64,000 nt of DNA from Lucinisca nassula. Lineage: Eukaryota > Mollusca > Bivalvia > Lucinida > Lucinidae. Made by a program: the position numbers and the translations under genes. The notes under the pieces are model-generated. The model did not search any database. It was not told the DNA's origin and worked only from the letters and a program-made list of their open reading frames with translations. This document shows positions 56,593-64,000 of this stretch, one piece after another. Location: NCBI GenBank assembly GCA_963580285.1, contig OY757026.1:47299431-47363430 (forward strand). Reading direction: 5' to 3'. The number at the start of each line of letters is the position of its first letter. Position 1 is the first letter of the stretch.

Positions 56593-56740
56593 AAATTGTT
56601 GGTACTCGTTAAAACCGCCCCGATTTTCTAACATGTGCCCAAATCTATATTTTGAACGGATATAAGAAAACGATCACAATTCTGTTCATCTTAAAATCGG
56701 TAAAAGTTACAATGTATTTGTATAGGCATGTTTTCTTTAC
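56593..56740 (+). mobile_element. Degraded palindromic MITE half
   Basis: TGTTGGTACTCGTTAAAACC, then AGAAAACGATCACAATTC and TTGTATAGGCATGTTTTC at the right end. Confidence 0.55.
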
Positions 56741-56901
56741 GTTTATATAACCACGCTCAACTGAACTGATATTACAGACAGACTACACTACATTAAAGGT
56801 TACTCCTTCCATATGAGTTTTGTTGTAACCATGGAAACAGAATCAGAGGAATAAAATTTTATCAGAAATATTGCTGCCGTTTAATTGAGAAGACAGTTAC
56901 T

Positions 56902-57130
56902 CTATGCTGCAGATGCGGGCATGTGAATGTTATTTATATAGGTTTGTGTGTACGCACTCCACACAGGGAGTGTGTATTCATCTTGAAGACGGACCAGAGC
57001 TTGATATGCTGCTTCGCGTAGGCCTGAGTGCTTTGTTTTGATGTTTCTTTTCAAGAAATCTAGTGTCCTGTTTGCAGTTGTTGTAAACCTATTCATATGA
57101 GTATTCCGCCTCAGGTCATTGCTGATGTCT
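56902..57130 (-). pseudogene. LINE reverse transcriptase fragment (thumb region)
   Basis: The minus strand reads NRFTTTANRTLDFLKRNIK, GLREAAYQALVR, then EYTLPVWSAYTQT. This is the region after the catalytic core in jockey/CR1-group enzymes, where ANRTLGFLRRN and LEYAAPVW-type motifs occur (compare KTLGFLRRN in the LINE at 361-2950). Only about 65 residues remain. Confidence 0.8.
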
Positions 57131-57284
57131 ATGCAAAGTCCAAGCCCGAATGGGCGGGGCGCTGCAGAAGAGTTAACAGGTGTGTCTATTCCCGTTAAAG
57201 TTTAACCCCAATAAATTTCTTCCGCACGTTTTCTTTAGTGGGCTGTTTTTAAGACTGACTACATGTTCTAGATAGTCTACTTAC

Positions 57285-57514
57285 TTGGTCGGAGAGCTGC
57301 TTCCGTTTAATTGTGATTCTAATCCCAATCCAACAGGTACCGAATCGCGTCGTACTTGTAACCAGATCCCAGATTTTGCCATCTCTTCCGAAATATTGAC
57401 GCGGTCGGAACTTGGTACTGGAAAATACCCATACTTTTCTCCCTGCGTGTGCTGCATTTTCATGTCCATCATTCGTTCTCGTTCATCTTTGCCGTCGTCA
57501 TCTATCTCTGATTC
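57285..57514 (-). CDS. Minus-strand gene, acidic/polar exon
   Basis: Minus-strand acceptor ATTATTTTCAG before 57514 and donor GTAAGT after 57285; 230 nt, phase 0 to 2. It begins ESEIDDDGKDERERMMDMKM, continues GEKYGYFPVPSSDRVNISEE and ends LGLESQLNGSSSPT. Strong splice signals, no stop over 76 codons and mixed, non-repetitive composition make this the best-supported exon of the gene. The sequence suggests a cytoplasmic or otherwise soluble tail. I do not recognise the family. Confidence 0.65.
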
Positions 57515-57544
57515 CTGAAAATAATAATAATGATGATAACAATA

Positions 57545-57830
57545 CAGTCGAACTTCAATGGCTCGAACACCTTTGGGACCTCGAAAATCTGTTCGAGAGT
57601 GGGGTAGTTCGAGCCACTGAGGTTACTGTCAGGAGGCATAACGAGATACTTTTAGACATCTTTTCGGTGTTCTGTAATGAAAATGTATACATTTGCAAGA
57701 TAAAAGTCGAAAATCTCCTTAATCATCCCACACTTTGCTTTATGCAGAGGAATTCCCTAGGGACTAAAAAACGGTTCGACTCAGCCATGGTAAACGAGTC
57801 ATCGGTGTTCGAGCCATCGAAGTTCGACTG
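57545..57830 (-). mobile_element. 286-bp pogo-like MITE, hairpin-free form
   Basis: TA at 57543-57544 and 57831-57832. Ends CAGTCGAACTTCAATGGCTC and GAGCCATCGAAGTTCGACTG. Reverse-oriented relative of 44775-45121. It lies 28 bp upstream of the acceptor of the preceding exon. Confidence 0.85.
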
Positions 57831-57832
57831 TA

Positions 57833-59111
57833 ATGATGATAACAATAATACACTCATCAGTTTAATGCTTTCTATCTAAATGCCCCCTTCTTCAGGAAAT
57901 AAATGAAAGTTCACAGAATTATACTTTCTTAGTGCTAATTGATTGACTTCCTGGTATTGCGACGTCGTGGTAACCTTGCGTCCTAGTTCACGACGCCAAA
58001 GCCAAGCAATGACGTTGGCAAAAAAACCTTTACATTACACCAACAATCACGCCTTGGTTTTTGTGGTGTAGCAACCAGAAGTCGTCCCAATACCAAGAAG
58101 CGAGTCTAAAAACCTTTCCTCACATGTGTAGAAACCAACATTCCTTTAACCCTTAAGATTCTAATCATCACTTCCATCATGCCGTCCGCCAGTTACTTTA
58201 AAATTTATTTTTGCAAACATACTTTAAATGTTTACTTTAAAAGTTATTGTTGCAAACAGTATAGCAACAACAACTTTTCTGTTGGTTCTTTCGTTCTTGT
58301 AGTTTGCCATTCTAAGGCACAGTTGAAAAGAGAGAGAGAGAAAACATATATGGACCACAATATATGTATGGATCCGTGTTGACTAGATTTCATACAAATG
58401 CTATCGCCGTGGGGTCAGCGATATTTACCTGGTTTGCTTATAAATATAAAGTAAATACGGTTTGAAATTACATGTTTGGATTTATTTAAATATAAATATG
58501 CATATATTTGTCAACACGTTTCACTCTGCTTATCAGGTCAATTGCATAGCAATAGAAACGTCCCGCACGTTACCAAATACGTGACGTTAATTAACGATCA
58601 TTACCATTTTGTCTATAAAGAAACACTATGTATTTTAATAAGGTTTGAAACAGTCTATAAAATGTTTTTCGTTTGCTAATCAAGCAATAATACTTTCACT
58701 AAGCATTTTGAAGAAAGGGAAATATTCGAAACTTTAGATCAGTTCTACTGCATTTAGCTAGGTGTTTACTTCTCGTTGGGGAGTCTCGAATTTGTTGTGC
58801 ATGCATTGCTGTCCTGGTTCCAAGTTTATCGCCCTTCTGACCAATGTAATCTTAATTACAGTAATTACAGGTCATTATGTAAATTACATTTCTAACACCA
58901 TAAGGCATGGTTATATTGTACCATTTAAAATGTAGGAAGTACTTTTGTCTAAACATTCACACAAAGTCCGCAGTTGGAACGATTAAATTTGATACAAAGG
59001 CTGTGGTGCTTGTACGATTCTGTGCGAATTTGGCTTTAGTGATAAGCTTTTTTATCTTTGTAGAATGCCGTTTGCATTTTTATTCATCACACATTGTTTG
59101 ATTATAGGTTA
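57833..59111. other. Intron of the minus-strand gene, nothing recognised
   Basis: AT-rich; short GAGAGAGAGA tract near 58330; GTAATCTTAATTACAGTAAT hairpin near 58850. No exon-like stretch with matching splice sites was found. Confidence 0.4.
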
Positions 59112-59333
59112 GAACAAGAGCACCGCATGCGGGTGCCAACGCTCGACTGCAGCACCTTTTCATAATGAACAACTAGTCCGAGTTTCAAGTAAATATGTTC
59201 AGTAATGACAGATATATTACAAAATGTCCAAGTTTTTGCACGACGCAGACGAAAATGTCCAAGTATTGTCACGACGACGATGCCAGAGCTAAGACAATAC
59301 CTCGTCGTTTTCTTCGAAAACAGCCGAGCTAAA
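59112..59333 (+). mobile_element. Short pearl-like element (termini only)
   Basis: Left end AACAAGAGCACCGCATGCGG, short middle with ACGACGACGATGCCAGAGCT, right end CAGCCGAGCTAAAAATG. There is no tandem core. Confidence 0.75.
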
Positions 59334-59819
59334 AATGAATATTGTTCTTCAGAATGCCAAATATTTCTGTGTTTTTGAGTTATACGCAGACATGTGAGAC
59401 GCTTTTGAGAAACGTAGTTAATAGCTAATTACGTGGTATTAATACAGCTTTCTTGATAATTGAAAAGGAAAACGGTCAGGAACTGATACAAGCAGATTCC
59501 CAATCCTCCCCATAATATCACAAGGACATAGTTACGATAGTAAACAAAACAGCCAACTGGAACACCGAGTCAGCAGCTCTTTCCCAAACAGATGGTGACT
59601 CAGATAATCCAACCGTTACTAAAACGGAACAACTTACACAATTGGGGTAAAGAACCTGAACCACCAACATAACAACCATTAAACAGGAATGATAAGCGTA
59701 ACTGAAAAGTAACAACTAAAAGGGGAAGAATCAGAATCACCAACATAGCAACATAGATAATGGGGGAAAGATTCAGAACCACCAACATCAAACAGGAAGG
59801 AACCACAGCAAAAGCACAT

Positions 59820-60300
59820 ACTTGGAACGGTCAGTAAAATTACTGATTGGCTTAACTATACCTTATGGGTTCCCAACCTCAACGCTCACTTCCACTGTGG
59901 CTCAAACATGTATTTTTCTGTCCGCGATAAGGTTTTGTAATTCATCAGTGAATCAACTCGGCTAAAAAAGAAATCATAGCCAAGCCGACCCAAGGACAAG
60001 GACTCGACAACAAAATGCGATGAGAAAGCCGTCGCTCCACACATCATCATGGGAACTCTGGAGCAAAAGAAAACCAACAGTACGACCCCATTGGACCAAG
60101 CAAAAGACATGAAAGTTCTGGCTCCACCATCATGGAGTCTAAACCCCGACTCACCGGCGTGCTATTAAAGTGGAAAGCATAATGTTTGACCGTGATTGGG
60201 TCAAACGTAATGCATGCAAACTGTTTAACAGCATGTATATTGTTACCCATGCGTTTGTAACGTTTGATAATGTTCTTAAATTGTTCCGAAAAGTTACATT
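59820..60300 (+). repeat. Dispersed repeat family R, copy 1
   Basis: Shares GCAAAAGAAAACCAACAGT, CCGGCGTGCTATTAAAG and TGACCGTGATTGGGTCAAAC with 61800-62105 and 62688-63420. No coding content recognised. Confidence 0.65.
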
Positions 60301-60524
60301 TGCCTTTAATGTATCTTAATTTATGTATACTGTCGCCGAAAAAACACAGGCTGTGAAAACTAGGTGCAGCAAAAGTCTATGCAATTCAACCTTAAATTTA
60401 GAAATTAATTCATGGTGTAGGCAATAAAACATAGAACATTCTTTCCGGAGTTTATGGTATCGAAATCCCTAATGCATAAGTTTGGCAATTTAAACTTTTA
60501 TTACGAATGTTAACTAGAAGTGAA

Positions 60525-60760
60525 GGCAATGATCAGGAATCGATACAATTAACCTACATCACCCATTAGAGACATCAAATGGAAAGAATCACAAACGCTA
60601 AATAACTATGCCCTAATGGAAACATTAATAGCGGAAAGCCACAAGACAGTTACTGTCCCACAAAATGGCCAATTGGCTATCCAAAACGATATAATCGATA
60701 CACACACCAAAGACAAACCATAACAAAAGTAAACCACAACAGAAAAACCAACGACATGAC
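60525..60760 (+). repeat. Dispersed repeat family R, copy 2
   Basis: GATCAGGAATCGATACAATT, CAGTTACTGTCCCACAAAAT, GGCCAATTGGCTATCCAAAA; matches 62693-62890. Confidence 0.7.
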
Positions 60761-61594
60761 TTGACACTCTTGCTAAGGGAATGCGTTGCGAAATACCAAC
60801 ACCCTAAAATGGCGAACGAGGAACATCAATCACCATGCAAAAATGGGAAGTAAAGCCAAAATCATCGCGCCTATATTATTTTTAGTTCAAACAAAAGCAT
60901 TTGAAATAATTAAATGCAAGTTCAAAAACGGTGGTTCGACATCAGAACTTTTACCTTTGCTTAATTGTAGGTCAGATGGATAAATCTGACTGACCACTCC
61001 TACAAACTCAGAGTTAAATATTTAAAAGATCATCTAAATATCCTAAGGTTGAGTTGAAGGCTTCAATAATGTAAGCTTGATTCTGATTAGAAAGGCACAT
61101 CGTAGAATCTCGTTTATAAAAAATAAGTCGGGTATATATTCTTCACAGATCTATTGTGAATTTGATTTCTGGATGCAACTAGTTCAACTTAGACTGGAAC
61201 ATTTACAGCTTGTCTTTCTCTTGATTAAGATAATATAAACTAGCGCCGCATGACATGTCATAAAACCTTTGTAACCAGCTGAAGCTCTGATTAGCCTGCA
61301 AATCATCCCAGTTAGAATAGTTCTGTGCTCTGAAGCACACACTTGCAAGTATTCTGTACATTTGTGCTGTCGGTGCAAATATGCATGCATCATTGTAGGA
61401 AAGACTGAAGTGAACTTGTGTAGATGATACTTGATTTAAAGAATGTAAGTGTAAGTGCAGAATGAGTTAAGTTTAAAATCATGCTGAAACAATGTATGAC
61501 AGGTGACAGGTGACCGGTTAGAGATCACCCTAACTCTCCCCTGGAGAGGTGCACATCTAAAGACTCATTCTGGTGAAACAGATAAAAAACTTAC

Positions 61595-61729
61595 CCTTCC
61601 ATCATGTTTCTTCAGTTCATCTTCCTTAGCATTTTTGTCTTCTCCAGGCATGATATCATCCAGATACGCTAATTCGTACTGAGTAAAGAGTTTGTCCATA
61701 CCTTTTCGTACAAAACATGTTCCCACGAC
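61595..61729 (-). CDS. Minus-strand gene, internal exon of 45 codons
   Basis: Minus-strand acceptor AATTGATAG before 61729 (weak pyrimidine tract) and donor GTAAGT after 61595; 135 nt, phase 0 to 0. It encodes VVGTCFVRKGMDKLFTQYEL, AYLDDIMPGEDKNAKEDEL and KKHDGR. The first part is semi-hydrophobic, the second strongly charged, as at a membrane-to-cytoplasm transition. Joins in frame with 62541-62644 upstream and 57285-57514 downstream. Family not recognised. Confidence 0.6.
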
Positions 61730-61799
61730 CTATCAATTATAAAATTGTGTTAACCAGTCAGTAAAATTATGCTTACATGATGAACTATACCACTAATAA

Positions 61800-62105
61800 A
61801 CCAGGACAGAAGAACCGCATTAGAACGGTCAGAAAGCGTTTTAATTGAGCGACTTAAATCGACTTTACGTGGCCACAATTCTCGCCCTTGTTCCGTCGTA
61901 GTTTCGGCAAACAATTTGTTCAGTCCGCATGAACAATTTCTAGTGCATCATCTCTGAGAACATAGAGACCAAACGAACACAGAAATGAAACGATAAGGAC
62001 TCAACAGCATGTAATATTAAAATGAAATTCCGGGACGAAATAAAACCAACAGCTGGACTCCAGCTGGCGCGATCAGAGACATCGATCAGGCACCGACTGA
62101 CATTA
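61800..62105 (+). repeat. Dispersed repeat family R, copy 3
   Basis: AGAACCGCATTAGAACGGTC, TTTACGTGGCCACAATTCTC and ATAAAACCAACAGCTGGACT match 62915-63205. Confidence 0.7.
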
Positions 62106-62154
62106 CAAACATGTTTAAGTAAGTCTATTACTGCCCTATTTTATATGCAGTACC

Positions 62155-62355
62155 TGTCACAGGCTCAAAACATGGGTTGTGGGTACTTGTTAAAACCGCC
62201 TCGTAGAGGTGGTTCTAACAAATACCCACAATCTATGTGTTTGAGCAGAAACAGGAATAATTAAGAAGACCCCCGTAAGCCCCAGTTTTACTACATAAAA
62301 GTGGGGTTTAAAGGTGGGGGCGGGGCAAAATTATATGGGTGTGTTTTCGTGATGA
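62155..62355 (+). mobile_element. Palindromic MITE
   Basis: Hairpin CATGGGTTGTGGGTACTTGT and complement around AAACCGCCTCGTAGAGGTGG. Right end ATATGGGTGTGTTTTCGTGA. Confidence 0.75.
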
Positions 62356-62540
62356 ATGAGACTGATGCAGTAAATGGTAGAAAAATAACAACCACTTATC
62401 CGCATACGTGCCTAATGTGGGAGAGAAAAGTGGTTACAAATTGGCAGATTAACTTTTCTTCTCTTCTCTATATACTGACATATGCCCTCGAAGAGGTTTT
62501 CGGAAGCCATTTATAGAACCATGGAAAATATCATGCTCAC

Positions 62541-62644
62541 CCAGAATTTAACCAGAATTTTAAACGGCGTGTCGAAGGCAACCATTGACCCACCAACTTG
62601 TATATTGTTTATCAGGATGTAATCATTTTCAAAAAGGGTACTCG
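62541..62644 (-). CDS. Minus-strand gene, most upstream exon seen
   Basis: Minus-strand donor GTGAGC after 62541. The acceptor is placed at GGGAAACAG before 62644, but the frame is open further up (to about 62690, where a family R repeat begins), so the start is uncertain. It encodes STLFENDYILINNIQVGG and SMVAFDTPFKILVKFW, phase 0 at the donor. It joins the 61595-61729 exon in frame. The partly hydrophobic end suggests proximity to a membrane. Earlier exons were not found in the window. Confidence 0.45.
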
Positions 62645-62687
62645 CTGTTTCCCGTACAATTTCATCATTATAAAAAGTAGAAGTAAA

Positions 62688-63420
62688 ACAAAGATCAGGA
62701 ATTGATACAATTAACTTACTCCATCCATAAAAGACACCAAAGGGAAAGAAATACAAACATTAAGCGACCAGACCATAATGGAAACCTAAACAAAGGAAGG
62801 CCATATGGACAGTTACTTTCCCACAAAATGGCCATATGGCCATCCAAAATTAAAAGACACAAGTGATACACACAGTAAGTAACAAACAACAACATAAATA
62901 AATCGCCACAGAAGAGCCGCCTTGGAACGATCAGTGGAAGATTTCCACTGGGGGGCTTAAATCGATTTTACGTGGCCACAATCCTCGCCCTTACTTCCGT
63001 CGCGATTTAGACAAATAATTTGTTCAGTCCGCATGAAGGCCTCCTAACTCATCAGTGCAACATCTCCGTGAACACAGAAATCAAAGAACCACAGAGGTGA
63101 GACAACGGTGAGGACTCGACAGCAAGAAACCACTGAAATGCTGGAGCAAAAGAAAACCAACAGTTAGACTCCGATGAGCCCGACCAGACAGAGCATCAGG
63201 CACCAACCAACATTATCTCTTTAATTTTCAATAAGCCTTTACGTTGGAGCCGTCATAGAATCTGAGGCCTGACCCACCGGCGTGCAATTAAAGAGGGAAG
63301 CAAAGTTGCCAACCGTGATTGGGTTAACTACCATGCATGCAGTCTGTCGTATAATATCCATGTTGTACCCAATCCTTTTATAAAGTTTGGAAATTTCCGT
63401 TTTTGCCAAATACACGAAGG
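62688..63420 (+). repeat. Dispersed repeat family R, longest copy
   Basis: Begins AAGATCAGGAATTGATACAA and runs through CATATGGCCATCCAAAATTA, GTGGCCACAATCCTCGCCCT, GAGGACTCGACAGCAAGAAA and CCGTGATTGGGTTAACTACC. It contains the segments found separately at 37572, 59820, 60525 and 61800, so this is the best guide to the full unit. Confidence 0.7.
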
Positions 63421-63769
63421 TATAAAATTTAGATTATTAGCCAAGTATGTTTGATTAATATCGGACAGTGCATACCGTTTTGTTCGGAACAGACAAACTG
63501 TTGATGACCAATTTGCTCTCACTTCTTAACATGCACTGGATATTTAAATATTGAACTGCGATTTCAAAACGAACATATCATTTGATGCAAATATAAAATC
63601 CGTAAGTTTAACTGGTATGCGAATTCATTTCCAGAAGGACCGATGCAGAGAAATCGGGCGGAAAAAATAAATTCTTCTAAAACAATTTTATCTTTTATTC
63701 TTTTTCTCAGAAAAATGCAGTCGTGGTGTGTGTTTTTATTTTTTAAACGGCATAAAGAAGTGTTTTCCT
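63421..63769. other. No gene seen
   Basis: AT-rich sequence between repeat R and a SINE-A fragment. Confidence 0.4.
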
Positions 63770-63945
63770 GCTTTACGGGTCCATCAAGATTATTACACGT
63801 ATATTGGACCGTTCATTAATCAGAGGTGGGCGAAAACTAGAGTACCCGAAGTAAAAACACCCTTACCGTCGCTTGCAGAACTGCGTTTCACATGTGATCC
63901 GAGTGAGGCTCGAGCCCACAGCTAAGAGAAGGACAAGGGGGCCCG
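63770..63945 (-). mobile_element. SINE-A, diverged
   Basis: TCCATCAAGATTATTACACG, CAGAGGTGGGCGAAAACTAG and TGAGGCTCGAGCCCACAGC match the SINE-A body and B-box side; the head is damaged. The last bases of the window (CTGTCCATGCTTATAAAC, 63983-64000) are from a SINE-B. Confidence 0.7.
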
Positions 63946-64000
63946 TTTTATCGAGGACAAAGGAGAATTTTTGCGAATCGGCCTGTCCATGCTTATAAAC

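Noticed and set aside
63328..63522. Minus-strand open frame of 64 codons
   Set aside because: Mostly inside repeat family R, whose other copies do not keep the frame.

Overview
The window looks like nuclear DNA of a bivalve mollusc. It has GT-AG split genes, tRNA-derived SINEs, very many small inverted-repeat elements, a jockey/CR1-group LINE, and tandem-core elements of the type published from bivalves as pearl. This assignment is inference: no sequence search was possible.

Two real gene systems can be supported. (1) On the plus strand there is a tandem pair of Ly6/uPAR (LU) domain genes, each with four recognisable coding exons (103, 81, 152 and 177 nt in both). Copy A has exons at 4194-4296, 5745-5825, 7730-7881 and 8740-8916. 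Copy B has exons at 25352-25454, 27360-27440, 29511-29662 and 31603-31779. Each encodes a secreted, probably GPI-anchored protein with the CCxxxxCN ending and an unusual histidine/lysine-rich loop. The exon carrying the start Met was not found in either copy. Both sit in a segmental duplication, about 3065-10325 and 23634-33711, whose introns have since received different insertions. (2) On the minus strand a gene of unknown function has five exons whose reading phases join: 62541-62644, 61595-61729, 57285-57514, 51514-51567 and a terminal exon at 44655-44754. Its C-terminal tail is hydrophilic and contains eight histidines in a row. Its 5' end lies beyond the window or was missed.

The rest is mostly transposable elements. 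The left edge holds a 5'-truncated, decayed LINE (361-2950). Between the two LU copies are tandem-core elements (12514-14822, 16994-20217), two small TIR families and a twin of a 936-bp TIR element. From 33.8 to 41 kb are more tandem-core elements, one carrying a 600-bp insertion flanked by TTAA. From 41 to 64 kb the minus-strand gene is spread through MITEs, SINEs, a 3.1-kb tandem-core element (53469-56592) and a diffuse repeat family (59.8-63.4 kb).

The most interesting signals are modular. About 25 hairpins share one central palindrome (TTAGAAccGCCTC / GAGGCggTTCTAA) but have different, family-specific outer arms and ends. At least nine tandem-core elements share the same termini (AACAAGAG ... 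GAGCTAAAAA) and terminal hairpin but carry unrelated core repeats. A filled/empty pair (44775-45121 and 57545-57830) shows one such hairpin sitting exactly on a 6-bp palindrome.
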